Shown here piece by piece: positions 36,538-45,773 of a stretch of 46,699 nt of DNA; position 1 is the first letter of the stretch, and each line of letters starts with the position of its first letter. Source of the stretch: Rhodobacter sp. (lineage in GTDB: Bacteria > Pseudomonadota > Alphaproteobacteria > Rhodobacterales > Rhodobacteraceae). The position numbers and the translations under genes are program-made. The notes beneath the pieces were generated by a model. The model did not search any database, was not told where the DNA came from, and was given only the letters and a program-made list of their open reading frames with translations. The stretch is from positions 1 to 46,699 of the forward strand of contig JAJEAY010000179.1 of NCBI GenBank assembly GCA_022824145.1. The letters run 5' to 3'.

Positions 36538-38655
36538 TCAGCGGCGGCGCTCGCCGAAAATCGCGCTTATGACCCCTTCGATGACGCTCTTCCGCGGCTC
36601 GTCCACCAGATCCGGAACGCGCGCCCTGGGAGGCGCTTCGTCCGGCACAGTCATTGGCAGGGCGTGAACCGGAATTCCTTCGTGCACCCGGAGCATGACC
36701 TCGTGCCATATCTCGGCGGGCAGCCCGCCGCCAGTTACTCCTCTCAGCGGGGTGTTGTCGTCGTAGCCCATCCAGACGCCCGCTACGTAGTCGGCGGTGA
36801 ATCCCAGAAACCAGGCGTCCCGGGCCGCCTGTGTCGTGCCGGTCTTGCCTGCCACCTCACGGCCGGGAATGCGCGCGCGCTGGCCTGTGCCATGCTCAAC
36901 CGCCTGAAACATCATGTAAACCAGCTGGCGTGCAGCTGTCTGCGAAATCGCCCGCTCTCCGAATCCACCGGCTTTTCCCATCAATGGCGAGTCTTCGTGA
37001 ACAAGCCGCAGTTCGATAAGCCCATAGGGCCGAACCGAGGTGCCGCCGTTCAGGATCCCCGCATAGGCCCCCGTCATTTCCAGCAATGTTGATTCGGATG
37101 TTCCAAGAGCAAGCGCCGGTCCGACGGCAAGATCGCTTTCGATTCCAAAGGTTTCCGCGACCCGCCGGACCTGATTGCGGCCAACCGCTTCCGAGATGCG
37201 TACCGCTGGTGTGTTGAGCGATTGAGCCAGCGCTTCGGTCAGTGTTGTCTCACCCACAAAATCCCCGGTGTAGTTCTTTGGCGACCAAGCAGGCGCACGT
37301 GGGGAGTCGATGGTCAGCGGTGCATCCAGGACCGAATCATCCACTCGATAGCCCAACTCCAGCGCCGTTGCGTATACAAACGGCTTGAACGCCGAACCTG
37401 TCTGCCGCTTTGCCATTATGGCTCGATTGAACGCCCCTGCGACGCCTTTGAAACGCCGCCCTCCGACCATGGCGCGGACGGCGCCATCGGCGGACATGAC
37501 CACGACGGCCGCCTGCGCCTTGGATCCGACCATCAGCTTGGCGTCCAGGACCTCCTGAAGCCCCTCTTCCGCAGCTGTCTGGAGTTGCGGGTCGAAGGTC
37601 GTCCTGATGATCACATCCTCTGTTGTGCTGCGGGTAAGGAATGAAGGTCCCCGTCCCATTATCCAGTCCGCGAAATAGCCACCGGCGCGGGCCTCGGCAG
37701 CGGCAGACAGTTCCGCTGGGGCGGCTTTGGCCGCTGCTGCATCAAGGGAGGATATGTGGCCTTCCCTGGCCAGTAGATTGAGCACGGTGGACGCCCTCGC
37801 CTGCGCGCGCTGCAGGTTGTTCGTCGGTGCATAGCGGGTAGGAGCTGTCAGCAGCCCTGCCAGCATCGCGGCCTCCGCGGCGTCTACGTTGGCAGCCGAT
37901 TTGCCGAAGTAGCGTTGGGAAGCCGCTTCGAACCCGTAGGTTCCGGCACCTAGATAGCTGCGGTTGAGATAGACCGTCAGTATCTCGTCCTTCGTGTACT
38001 TCAGTTCCATCGCGATGGCGAAAGGCACTTCCTTGAGCTTACGCCACATCGACCCGCGGCGGCATTCAGCCTCGTAGGTCTCCTCGTTTTCCCACCTGTC
38101 ACTGTCGTAAGGTACGCCGAGGCACATCAGTTTTGCCACCTGTTGGGTGATGGTACTGCCACCGTGGCCAGTGAATGGCCCGCGCCCTTCGCGGAGATTG
38201 ATCCAGACCGCACTTGCAATTCCGCGTGGACTGACCCCGAAATGCCGGTAGAAGCGTCTGTCTTCGGTGGCGATAACCGAATTCTTCAGGACCGGAGCGA
38301 CGGACGCGGCGGTCACAAGACCGCCAAACTGTTTGCCGCGCCAGGCGAAAACTGACCCGTGCCTGTCGAGCAGGGTGACGGAACCGCTGGTCCGCACGTC
38401 AACCAACTCCGAGACCGGTGGAAGTTCAGAATAGTAATACCAGGCGGCGGCGCCGGTTACGAGTGCCATGAACAGTGCGGTGCGCAGGCCGATGCTCCAG
38501 CCCAGCCGGAGGATCCGAAGAAGGAGCCAGCCAAGAACCGCGCCCAGAAACGCCAGCGGCGACACAGACCGTTTCGGCTGGCGGCTCTTTTTCGTGTTCC
38601 GGCGTTGGCGCGGATGCGCTTTGCCAGGCGACCTGACTTTGCCTGATCTGCCCAT
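36538..38655 (-). CDS. Bifunctional penicillin-binding protein (class A, PBP1A-like)
   Basis: This 705-residue class A PBP builds peptidoglycan. A basic cytoplasmic tail (1-30) and one membrane helix (about 33-75) precede the glycosyltransferase domain. That domain has Glu131 in ATEDRRFYRH, GGSTITQQVAK, a segment KEVPFAIAMELKYTKDEIL and NRSYLGAGTYGFEAA. The transpeptidase domain has SxxK in TGSAFKPFVYA near residue 425, SxN in SLNTPAV and KTGTTQAARD near 625. Both activities therefore look intact. It ends soon after the transpeptidase domain and lacks long C-terminal add-ons. Confidence 0.94.
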   Translation of the reverse strand: MGRSGKVRSPGKAHPRQRRNTKKSRQPKRSVSPLAFLGAVLGWLLLRILRLGWSIGLRTALFMALVTGAAAWYYYSELPPVSELVDVRTSGSVTLLDRHGSVFAWRGKQFGGLVTAASVAPVLKNSVIATEDRRFYRHFGVSPRGIASAVWINLREGRGPFTGHGGSTITQQVAKLMCLGVPYDSDRWENEETYEAECRRGSMWRKLKEVPFAIAMELKYTKDEILTVYLNRSYLGAGTYGFEAASQRYFGKSAANVDAAEAAMLAGLLTAPTRYAPTNNLQRAQARASTVLNLLAREGHISSLDAAAAKAAPAELSAAAEARAGGYFADWIMGRGPSFLTRSTTEDVIIRTTFDPQLQTAAEEGLQEVLDAKLMVGSKAQAAVVVMSADGAVRAMVGGRRFKGVAGAFNRAIMAKRQTGSAFKPFVYATALELGYRVDDSVLDAPLTIDSPRAPAWSPKNYTGDFVGETTLTEALAQSLNTPAVRISEAVGRNQVRRVAETFGIESDLAVGPALALGTSESTLLEMTGAYAGILNGGTSVRPYGLIELRLVHEDSPLMGKAGGFGERAISQTAARQLVYMMFQAVEHGTGQRARIPGREVAGKTGTTQAARDAWFLGFTADYVAGVWMGYDDNTPLRGVTGGGLPAEIWHEVMLRVHEGIPVHALPMTVPDEAPPRARVPDLVDEPRKSVIEGVISAIFGERRR

Positions 38656-38948
38656 GAATGAACTGCTCGGCTTTTATTTTGGGATCACAGTAACCGAATG
38701 CGCGGCGAATGTGGACTCTCAACGTTCATTCGTTGGCCGAAATCCGGATAAATGTATCCTGACACTGCAATTGGAGGTGGAATTTTCGGTTCAATGAGCT
38801 ACGGTCTTCCCCGATTGGCGCCGCCAGGCTTGGCAATCTGCTGAATGAGAACATTGGCACCGGAATCGTCAGGGACAGGATGCGCAAGAAGCTGCAAAGT
38901 GTGCAAAGCGGTCAACGGAGGATCGAAGGTCTTGAGGGCTGAGATTGC

Positions 38949-39242
38949 GTGCTAGCGGTTCGGCAAAACGGTATCGACATGAGAATAGGTCTTGACATCG
39001 CCTCGATCGCTCTCAAGCGAAAGACAACTAAAACTATATTCCTAGCTGGTGACAAAGACTTCGCCGCAGCGGCAGGACTTGCCGTCCAGGAAGGTGCGCG
39101 ATTCATGCTTGATCAACTATGGATGGGAGTCCGGCCAGATTTTTCTGAACACGCAGGCGTGCACCAAAGTGGACTTCCCAATACACGGCCGAGAGGCACC
39201 AGGGCCGCCGCTGACGGTTCAAGCCATTTGGCGATGCCGTGA
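38949..39242 (+). pseudogene. C-terminal remnant of a second NYN-domain protein
   Basis: The frame from 38949 matches the C-terminal half of NYN/PIN-fold proteins: QNGIDMRIGLDIASIALKR, IFLAGDKDFAAAAGLA (the catalytic GDxDF strand) and VRPDFSEHAG. The N-terminal half with the first FID motif is missing: just upstream there is an in-frame TGA at 38940-38942, and other frames hold only scraps. It is not a copy of the NYN protein at 27423 but belongs to the branch with RIGLDIA. The remnant runs directly into rnc, whose GTG overlaps its TGA. Confidence 0.7.
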
Positions 39243-40042
39243 CGCAGCTTCATCGATCCCACCGTAGAACGAGACCATCGGGTCAGGTGCAGACAGCGCC
39301 CGGCGCCACTCAGCCACCACCGTGCACTGAACGGCCGCGGTCCGCATCAAAGAAGCTGCCTGCCGAAGTCTCTGCATTCCGCAAACGCCTTGGGCACCGG
39401 TTCACGGAGATCGGGCTATTGGTCGAGGCGTTGTCACATCCGTCGGTCTCTTCTTCCTCACGCCCTGACAACCAGAGGCTTGAGTTTCTCGGAGACCGGG
39501 TGCTGGGACTGGTGATGGCTGAGGAACTGCTGGCTTCCGACCCGGACGCAAACGAGGGCGAACTTGCTCTGCGCTTCAATTCTCTCGTCCGCAAGGAGAC
39601 CTGCGCCGAGGTCGCCCGCCAGCTTGAGCTGGGCAAAGCGCTGCGGATGGGCCGGGCGGAAATGCTGTCCGGCGGACGCCGAAGGGACGCCGCGCTCGCG
39701 GATGCCATGGAAGCAGTGATCGCCGCGGTTTTCGCCGACGCGGGATTCCCGGCGGCACGGTCGGTCGTGCTGGCGGCTTGGGGTGATCGAATCGCGCTTT
39801 CCCGACGGGACGCGAAGGATCCCAAGACCGCGCTGCAGGAATGGATGCAGTCGCAGGGACATGCACCGCCCGACTACATTCTGGTCAGCCGCGACGGTCC
39901 CGACCACGCTCCGGTATTCACGATACAAGTGCGTCTGGAATCCGGTGAGACTGCGACGGCAAGCGCCCGATCAAAGAAACTTGCCGAACAGGAAGGGGCT
40001 AGGGAACTCCTGACACGCGTGGCAGTTCCGCAGCCAACGTGA
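39239..40042 (+). CDS. rnc: Ribonuclease III
   Basis: RNase III cleaves double-stranded RNA in rRNA and mRNA processing. The catalytic domain has the signature [18 protein letters not shown] (Glu82, Asp86) and the second acidic site [16 protein letters not shown]; a double-stranded RNA-binding domain ([14 protein letters not shown] to the [15 protein letters not shown] end) follows. The start is uncertain: GTG 39239 gives 267 residues with a 35-residue polar lead, while GTG 39287 gives 251 residues, nearer the usual 225-230. Neither has a strong ribosome site. It is followed by a small open frame and era. Confidence 0.92.
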   Translation: MTQLHRSHRRTRPSGQVQTAPGATQPPPCTERPRSASKKLPAEVSAFRKRLGHRFTEIGLLVEALSHPSVSSSSRPDNQRLEFLGDRVLGLVMAEELLASDPDANEGELALRFNSLVRKETCAEVARQLELGKALRMGRAEMLSGGRRRDAALADAMEAVIAAVFADAGFPAARSVVLAAWGDRIALSRRDAKDPKTALQEWMQSQGHAPPDYILVSRDGPDHAPVFTIQVRLESGETATASARSKKLAEQEGARELLTRVAVPQPT

Positions 40043-40278
40043 TCATGGCGCCTCCGAAACCGCCTCGGCCTGAGGGATCAGGGAGTTCTGATCGACAGCG
40101 CAATCGAGAGCTTTTTTGCCACCCGCAATCGAGGCTCCCGGCGCGGTCCTGGATCGGACCGGTATTGACTGCCGACCGTCATTCCGCAGATACACCCGGG
40201 ACAGAAATCAGGCATTGCCTGCTGGGCACTGCAGGATCGTACTGGACGCAGGAATCAATGACTGACGCCGCTCAATGA
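40039..40278 (+). CDS. Small open frame linking rnc and era (doubtful)
   Basis: This 79-residue frame starts at a GTG that overlaps the rnc stop by four bases and ends in a TGA that overlaps the era ATG by four bases. That double overlap is what a coupled operon gene would show. The product is Pro-, Ser- and Arg-rich at the start, has no hydrophobic core and matches no family I know. rnc and era normally abut, so this may be a spacer that happens to be open. Confidence 0.25.
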   Translation: MIMAPPKPPRPEGSGSSDRQRNRELFCHPQSRLPARSWIGPVLTADRHSADTPGTEIRHCLLGTAGSYWTQESMTDAAQ

Positions 40279-41183
40279 CATCCCGTGCAGGTTTCGTTGC
40301 GCTGATTGGGGAACCAAACGCCGGCAAGTCGACTTTGCTGAACGCGATGGTCGGAACAAAGGTTTCGATTGTTACCCATAAGGTCCAGACCACGCGCGCG
40401 CGCATCCGCGGCATCGCCCTAGAAGGTGCCTCGCAGATCATATTCGTCGACACTCCTGGCCTGTTCGTTCCAAGACGCAGGCTCGACAGAGCGATGGTCG
40501 CCGCTGCATGGAGCGGTGCGGCGGACTCCGACCTAGTCCTGCTGATGGTCGAAGCGCATCGGGGAGTAACGGATGGAATCCTCCGGATTCTGGATGAATT
40601 CCCAAGTTGCGCCAGCGATTGGCAGATCGCGCTCGTGATCAACAAAATCGATCAGGTACGGGCCGAAGCGCTGCTTGGGCTCACCAAGGAACTCAACGAA
40701 CGGTTCCCCTTCACTCGGAGTTTCATGATATCGGCAACAAAGGGCAGTGGCGTGGATGGCCTGCGCGAATGGCTGGCAGCACAGCTGCCGCCAGGTCCAT
40801 GGCTCTATCCCGAAGAGCAGGTTGCAGACCTTCCGATGCGGATGCTCGCCGCTGAGACGACGCGCGAGAAACTGACACTCAGGCTGCATCAGGAACTGCC
40901 GTACCAGCTGACGGTCGAGACAGAGAATTGGGAGGACCGCGAAGATGGCTCTGCCAGAATAGATCAGGTAGTGTACGTAACAAGGGAGGGCCACAAAGGA
41001 ATCGTGGTGGGCAAGAAGGGCGAAACTGCGAAGTCGGTCGGCAAAGCAGCGCGGCTGGAGCTTGAAGAAATACTCGGCAGAAGAGTGCATCTCTTTCTCC
41101 GGGTAAAGGTACGCCCCGGTTGGATGACAGAGGCGGAACGGTTTGCAGCCATTGGCCTCGACTGGTCCGATGCGGGGAGCTAG
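40275..41183 (+). CDS. era: Era GTPase
   Basis: Era binds 16S rRNA and aids 30S assembly. The 302-residue protein has G1 GEPNAGKST (residues 12-20), G2 at VQTTRAR, G3 DTPGLF, G4 NKID near residue 122 and G5 SATKG. The C-terminal KH domain has the RNA-binding loop KGIVVGKKGETAK near residue 236. Length and order are normal. Its ATG overlaps the stop of the preceding small frame; no ribosome site is obvious, which hints at coupling. Confidence 0.95.
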   Translation: MTSRAGFVALIGEPNAGKSTLLNAMVGTKVSIVTHKVQTTRARIRGIALEGASQIIFVDTPGLFVPRRRLDRAMVAAAWSGAADSDLVLLMVEAHRGVTDGILRILDEFPSCASDWQIALVINKIDQVRAEALLGLTKELNERFPFTRSFMISATKGSGVDGLREWLAAQLPPGPWLYPEEQVADLPMRMLAAETTREKLTLRLHQELPYQLTVETENWEDREDGSARIDQVVYVTREGHKGIVVGKKGETAKSVGKAARLELEEILGRRVHLFLRVKVRPGWMTEAERFAAIGLDWSDAGS

Positions 41184-41267
41184 GAACAGCGTGTTTCCGT
41201 TACGCCGCTTTGCCGGGAACGGCGGAACATTCGCATATGAGCGCAGGCTGCCGTCAAGGACGATTCC

Positions 41268-41600
41268 GTGCCCCGCTTGACCGCCGGACTCTGGGTGCAG
41301 GCCTATCTCGCACGCCTCGGCCAAGCCGCGATTCCCGCATTCGTTACATCCAAGGGCGACGCGACGGCCGGAGCGGTTCTGGTCAAGCAGAATCCGATGG
41401 ACGGATCCGCCTGTGTGTACCAGCGCAGCGTGGACCTGATCACCGGCCATCGTACCTGGGTCGTGCTGACGAAAGGGTCCGAATCCGATGTTGACTCAAC
41501 GATCGCGCGTCAACGCAAGTTCGACCCTGACCTTTGGGTAATCGAGGTGGAAGACCGCGATGGCCGTCACCTGTTGGAGGAACCGGGCCTTGATCGCTAG
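41268..41600 (+). CDS. DUF1491 family protein
   Basis: This 110-residue protein matches DUF1491, a family of unknown function found between era and recO in Rhodobacterales. Typical stretches are RLTAGLWVQAYLARLG at the start, GDATAGAVLVKQNPMDG in the middle and the closing FDPDLWVIEVEDRDGRHLLEE. The start is GTG at 41268. It lies nine bases before recO, so they are probably co-transcribed. Confidence 0.88.
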   Translation: MPRLTAGLWVQAYLARLGQAAIPAFVTSKGDATAGAVLVKQNPMDGSACVYQRSVDLITGHRTWVVLTKGSESDVDSTIARQRKFDPDLWVIEVEDRDGRHLLEEPGLDR

Positions 41601-41609
41601 GATTGAAGA

Positions 41610-42386
41610 ATGGAATGGCAGGACACTGGAACCGTCCTGAGATGCCGTCGCCACGGTGAAACGTCTGCGATCGTTGAGATATTCACCTCGGCGCATGGCC
41701 GCCATTCCGGTCTCGTACGCGGCGCATTCAGGCGCAGGCCAGATCCGGGTCTGCAACCCGGCACCCAGGTTGAAGTGTCGTGGAGATCACGGCTGGACGA
41801 ATATTTGGGCACTTACGCAATCGAGCCGGTCAAAAGTCGGCATCCTGCAATATTCAGCGGACGGCTGGAACTCGCGGCATTGAATGCAGTGACCGCGCTC
41901 CTGCTGTTCGCGTTGCCTGAGCGGGAGCCGCAGCCCAAGCTATATGAACATACCGTAACGCTTCTCGACATGGTGGGGGAGAGCGATCTCTGGCCGCTGG
42001 CGTACCTGCACTGGGAACTGGCGCTGCTTGAGGAAATGGGATTTGGTCTGGATCTCTCCGCATGTGCTGTGACCGGCACACGCGACGCACTGGTCTATGT
42101 GTCCCCCAGATCCGGCCGGGCGGTCAGTGCCGACGGCGCGGGAGACTGGAAAGACCGTCTTCTGCCTCTTCCGCCCTGTATGCTTGTGCCGCGAAACGGC
42201 ACTCCGGCCGAAATCGCGCAGGGACTGAGGACCACCGGCTATTTCCTGATGCATCGGTTGGCTCCTTCACTGGGAGACAGACCTCTTCCACAGGCACGTC
42301 AGCGTTTTGCCGATCTTTTCCGGCGGAATCCGGCCAATAGCGCCGACTTTGTCCATGAGCCACGGCGGCGTTCCGAGATCCCTTAA
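41610..42386 (+). CDS. recO: DNA repair protein RecO
   Basis: RecO loads RecA on SSB-coated single-stranded DNA together with RecR. The 258-residue protein has the N-terminal OB-fold start [25 protein letters not shown] (seen as [15 protein letters not shown]), then GLVRGAFR and [19 protein letters not shown]. The helical domain shows [22 protein letters not shown] near residue 137. The zinc-binding cysteines of some RecO proteins are mostly absent, as is usual in alphaproteobacteria. It follows the DUF1491 gene by nine bases. Confidence 0.93.
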   Translation: MEWQDTGTVLRCRRHGETSAIVEIFTSAHGRHSGLVRGAFRRRPDPGLQPGTQVEVSWRSRLDEYLGTYAIEPVKSRHPAIFSGRLELAALNAVTALLLFALPEREPQPKLYEHTVTLLDMVGESDLWPLAYLHWELALLEEMGFGLDLSACAVTGTRDALVYVSPRSGRAVSADGAGDWKDRLLPLPPCMLVPRNGTPAEIAQGLRTTGYFLMHRLAPSLGDRPLPQARQRFADLFRRNPANSADFVHEPRRRSEIP

Positions 42387-42768
42387 GCGGATCTTCGCCG
42401 AGAACCGGCAACGGGTTCCGGGTCCAGTGCATTGATTTTCTGAGGCTTTTCCGTCCGGGACGCGTCTGTCAGGCTGGCAGCCTTATGGGAACACTTCGGG
42501 ATCCGGATCATGGCGACTCGCTATAGTTTCAAGGGAAGTCCGGAAACACCTCGCGGAGACCCTATGGGAACGGAAATCCAGGCCCGGCACTCCACAATCC
42601 GGAAATTCTCGTTCATTGTCAATGACATAAACGGAAATTCCCCGCGCGAAGCTCCGACTAAGGCCGTTAAGGCCTGTGTCTAGAGGTCGCTATGTTGTGC
42701 CGCATTGCGCCCTTGTTTCAGGGGCACTGTCTCGGTAGGCAGGTTCCGGACAGCCATCGAGGCCACAA
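42387..42768. other. Intergenic stretch, probably the promoter of the sulfurtransferase-aminotransferase pair
   Basis: No gene, tRNA or strong hairpin was recognised in these 382 bases. Short open frames on the minus strand are shadows of the sulfurtransferase gene. Confidence 0.45.
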
Positions 42769-43623
42769 ATGTCGAAAGACGACCCAAAAACATTGATTTC
42801 GACTGACTGGCTCGCCGCGCATCTGGACAATCCCGACCTGCGTATTCTTGACGCGTCCTGGCATCTGCCCGGATCAGGTCGGGATGCGATGGCCGAGTAC
42901 GAGCAGGCGCACATTCCTGGCGCGCGTTTTTTCGACCTTGATGATGTCAGTGACTCCCGTTCAAGCCTTCCACACATGGCGCCGCCGCCGGAAAAGTTCA
43001 TCTCGCGAATGAGAGCAATGGGTGTGGGCGACGGACATCAGGTTGTGGTCTACGACAGCGTTGGACTGTTTTCCGCCGCTCGTGTCTGGTGGCTCTTCCG
43101 GCTGATGGGAAAATCTGACATTGCGGTTCTGGACGGCGGTCTTCCGAAGTGGATGGCCGAAGGCCGTGCAACCGAAGACCTGCCACCGATTACACGCGAC
43201 CGTCACATCACGGTCAGTCGCCTGAATCACATGGTCAAGGATGTGACGCAGGTCGCTGCTGCGTCGAAGCTCGGTGACCACGAAATTCTGGACGCTCGCT
43301 CTCCGGCTCGATTCAGCGGTGAGGAACCGGAACCTCGGGAAGGGCTGCGCTCTGGGCACATTCCCGGATCAAAGAATGTGCATTACGCAGCGCTGCTCAA
43401 CTCCGACGGAACAATGAAAGAGCCTGACGTGCTTCGGAGCGTTTTCAATGCAGCAAAAGTTGATCTGAGCCGGCCGGTGATTACGACATGCGGCTCCGGC
43501 GTGACTGCGGCGATCCTGAGCCTGGCGCTTGAGATCCTCGGCCACGGATATCATGCGCTATATGATGGATCATGGAGCGAATGGGGCATGTATGGCGACC
43601 TCAAAGTGGAGACAGGAGCATAG
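42769..43623 (+). CDS. sseA: 3-mercaptopyruvate/thiosulfate sulfurtransferase (SseA-like)
   Basis: This 284-residue enzyme has two rhodanese domains and moves sulfur from 3-mercaptopyruvate or thiosulfate to an acceptor. The first, inactive domain has ILDASWHLPGSGRD and HIPGARFFDLDDVSD. The second carries the catalytic Cys241 in TTCGSGVTAAIL; the CGSGVTA loop is the form typical of mercaptopyruvate sulfurtransferases. It is cytoplasmic. The aminotransferase gene follows four bases later, a pairing that makes sense because transamination of cysteine gives 3-mercaptopyruvate (inference). Confidence 0.92.
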   Translation: MSKDDPKTLISTDWLAAHLDNPDLRILDASWHLPGSGRDAMAEYEQAHIPGARFFDLDDVSDSRSSLPHMAPPPEKFISRMRAMGVGDGHQVVVYDSVGLFSAARVWWLFRLMGKSDIAVLDGGLPKWMAEGRATEDLPPITRDRHITVSRLNHMVKDVTQVAAASKLGDHEILDARSPARFSGEEPEPREGLRSGHIPGSKNVHYAALLNSDGTMKEPDVLRSVFNAAKVDLSRPVITTCGSGVTAAILSLALEILGHGYHALYDGSWSEWGMYGDLKVETGA

Positions 43624-43627
43624 AACC

Positions 43628-44812
43628 ATGCTTGAGCGCATCGGCGAGCGGCCAAAGGACAAGATCCTTGAGGTAATGAACGTTTTTCGTGCAGACCCCC
43701 GCGAAAAAAAGATCGATCTAAGCGTTGGAATCTACCGCAACTCCGAAGGTGCCACGCCAGTCATGCGTGCGGTCAAGATCGCCGAACGGCGCATTTGGGA
43801 GGAGCAGGAAACCAAGGCGTATACAGGATTGGCTGGAGATCCGGAATTTGCCGACGCCATGTGTTCGCTGATTCTTGGAGACGACGCCGAACCTCCGCGC
43901 ATCGCTGCCGCCGCTGCGCCGGGCGGAACAGGAGCTGTGCGCCAAGCGTTCGAACTCATTCGGATGGAGAATCCCGATGCCGCTGTCTGGGTCTCGAGCC
44001 CGACCTGGCCCAACCATGTCTCGATTCTGCACCATCTCGGAATGCAGATGCATGAATACCGCTATTTCGACGGCGACACCTGTTCTGTGGACTTTCCGGG
44101 AATGATGGAGGACTTGGCTGGGGTCGGGAAAGGAGACGTTGTCCTGCTGCATGGGTGCTGCCACAATCCCACTGGAGCCAATCTAAAGCCCGTCGAATGG
44201 CAGGCAGTTGCCGACCTTATCACCGCAGTTGGCGCGACACCAATGATCGACATCGCATATCAGGGATTCGGTGACGGTCTGGAAGATGACGCCACAGGCA
44301 CCCGGATCATTGCCCGTTCCTGCCCCGAGGCCCTTATTGCCGCGAGCTGCTCCAAAAACTTCGGCATCTACCGGGAACGCACCGGACTCTTGGTCGGAAT
44401 CGTTCCGGAAACGGTCAGGAAGGCGACCGTGCAAGCGGCATTCAGCCATTTTAACCGCCAGAATTACTCTTTCCCGCCGGACCATGGCGCCCGGATAGTG
44501 ACGATGATTCTCCAAGACAGCGGCCTGCGGACTGAGTGGAAATCGGAGCTTGAGGAAATGCGACGTGGCATGCTCAGTCTGCGGGAACAGCTCGCCAGCG
44601 AGCTGCAGCGCGCCACCGCCTCCAACCGTTTTGGATTCATCGCCGAGCACCGCGGCATGTTCAGCCGCTTGGGAGTGACATCGGAGCAGGTCCAGAGAAT
44701 GTGTGAGCGCCACGGAATTTATATGATTGGCGACAGCCGCATAAACATTGCGGGTTTGAACAGCGACACCGTGCCAATTCTAGCCCAGGCGATTTCGGAA
44801 ACATGTATCTAA
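43628..44812 (+). CDS. Aromatic amino acid / aspartate aminotransferase, class I (PLP)
   Basis: This 394-residue enzyme of the TyrB/AspC type swaps amino groups between aromatic acids or aspartate and 2-oxoacids. The opening KDKILEVMNVFRADPREKKIDLSVGIYRN (visible as FRADPREKKIDLSVG) is typical; the PLP site has LLHGCCHNPTGA near residue 178, the Asp-Tyr pair in MIDIAYQGFGDGL and the Schiff-base Lys243 in ASCSKNFGIYRERTG. The closing motif RINIAGL contains the substrate-binding Arg region. I chose ATG 43628, after AGGAG; the longer frame runs inside the sulfurtransferase gene. Confidence 0.92.
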   Translation: MLERIGERPKDKILEVMNVFRADPREKKIDLSVGIYRNSEGATPVMRAVKIAERRIWEEQETKAYTGLAGDPEFADAMCSLILGDDAEPPRIAAAAAPGGTGAVRQAFELIRMENPDAAVWVSSPTWPNHVSILHHLGMQMHEYRYFDGDTCSVDFPGMMEDLAGVGKGDVVLLHGCCHNPTGANLKPVEWQAVADLITAVGATPMIDIAYQGFGDGLEDDATGTRIIARSCPEALIAASCSKNFGIYRERTGLLVGIVPETVRKATVQAAFSHFNRQNYSFPPDHGARIVTMILQDSGLRTEWKSELEEMRRGMLSLREQLASELQRATASNRFGFIAEHRGMFSRLGVTSEQVQRMCERHGIYMIGDSRINIAGLNSDTVPILAQAISETCI

Positions 44813-44831
44813 GGCAGTTCGATTCACTGCC
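44813..44831 (+). terminator. Hairpin directly after the aminotransferase stop
   Basis: A perfect 6-bp stem (GGCAGT/ACTGCC) with a 7-base loop begins at the base after the TAA. It resembles a tRNA T-arm by eye but has no tRNA around it. No T run follows. Confidence 0.35.
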
Positions 44832-45206
44832 GGCTGCATCCAGCGCTAGAGGTTCAGCGGAACCGGCGGTCGGACGAACAGCCGTGCAGCCTGCGCTATT
44901 GCAGTGTCATTTTGTCGGAGCCTGAATCACAAGGCTTGCCGGTGTTCGAATCAGCATTCCCACGAGAAAGGTCTGCAACCGGAATTCCTGAAGCGGCAGG
45001 CGATGTTGGAGAACCATAGAGATTCGGGTGAAACATCCTTCCAATCCGCATAACATAACTCGTCCCTTTCCTCCACTCGTGAGAGGCAGGACATTGTGCT
45101 ACAGACTGGCAGTGGGGCTTTTTTTGCGACATGAACCAGATAATTTGCCAGCAGAGAAATCTGACGCTGAGGGATCCTGTTTGCGGTCAGATCCCTGTCA
45201 AACAAA
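44832..45206. other. Intergenic stretch with a hairpin just upstream of rsmD
   Basis: No gene was recognised. At 45170-45196 AGGGATC/GATCCCT forms a perfect 7-bp stem with a 13-base loop, ending 10 bases before the rsmD start. It would cover the place where a ribosome site should be, and no clear Shine-Dalgarno sequence is seen there. Confidence 0.45.
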
Positions 45207-45773
45207 ATGCGCATAATTTCCGGGTCAAGACGCGGCTTGCGGCTTGCACCGGTTGCGAAGGGTGACCTGTCGGGCCACCTGCGGCCGACCTCTGACCGCG
45301 TGCGGGAGAGTCTGTTCAACATCCTGGTCGGTGGCTCGTATGGCGATGCTGTCACCGGCTCCCGCGTCCTTGATCTGTTCGCGGGCACGGGTGCATTGGG
45401 ATTCGAAGCGCTTTCACGCGGAGCGGCACATGTGACGTTCGTCGAGCACGGGCTGAGTGCGCATACCCTGATTCAAAAGAATATCCTTCTGATGGACGCA
45501 GGTGATTCAGTCATGCAGTATCGCCGGGACGCAACCAAGCTTGGAGTCTGTCGAACCGACCCGTTCACGCTCGTATTCCTTGATCCTCCATACGGAAAGA
45601 ATCTTGGCCGCATGGCACTATGTTCCGCGCTTGAGGGTGGTTGGCTGGCGCCGGACGCACTGGTTGTTTGGGAAGACAGCACTCCGCAGACTGTTCCTCC
45701 CGGGTTCGCGCAGTGTGAATATCGGCGTTACGGTGGAACCTGCATTACTCTAGCCCGAAATGCGCAGGCATGA
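45207..45773 (+). CDS. rsmD: 16S rRNA (guanine(966)-N2)-methyltransferase RsmD
   Basis: RsmD methylates G966 of 16S rRNA on the assembled 30S subunit. The 188-residue protein has the characteristic start MRIISGSRRGLRL, then LRPTSDRVRESLFNIL, motif I VLDLFAGTGALGFEALSRGA and the catalytic motif IV LDPPYGKNL near residue 127. Length is normal. It stands alone between two gene-poor stretches. Confidence 0.94.
   Translation: MRIISGSRRGLRLAPVAKGDLSGHLRPTSDRVRESLFNILVGGSYGDAVTGSRVLDLFAGTGALGFEALSRGAAHVTFVEHGLSAHTLIQKNILLMDAGDSVMQYRRDATKLGVCRTDPFTLVFLDPPYGKNLGRMALCSALEGGWLAPDALVVWEDSTPQTVPPGFAQCEYRRYGGTCITLARNAQA

Noticed and set aside
44813-44850. T-arm-like sequence with TTCGATTC after the aminotransferase gene
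   Set aside because: The loop and stem lengths do not fit a tRNA T-arm, and no D-arm or anticodon arm precedes it; it lies right after a stop codon and is better read as a simple hairpin.
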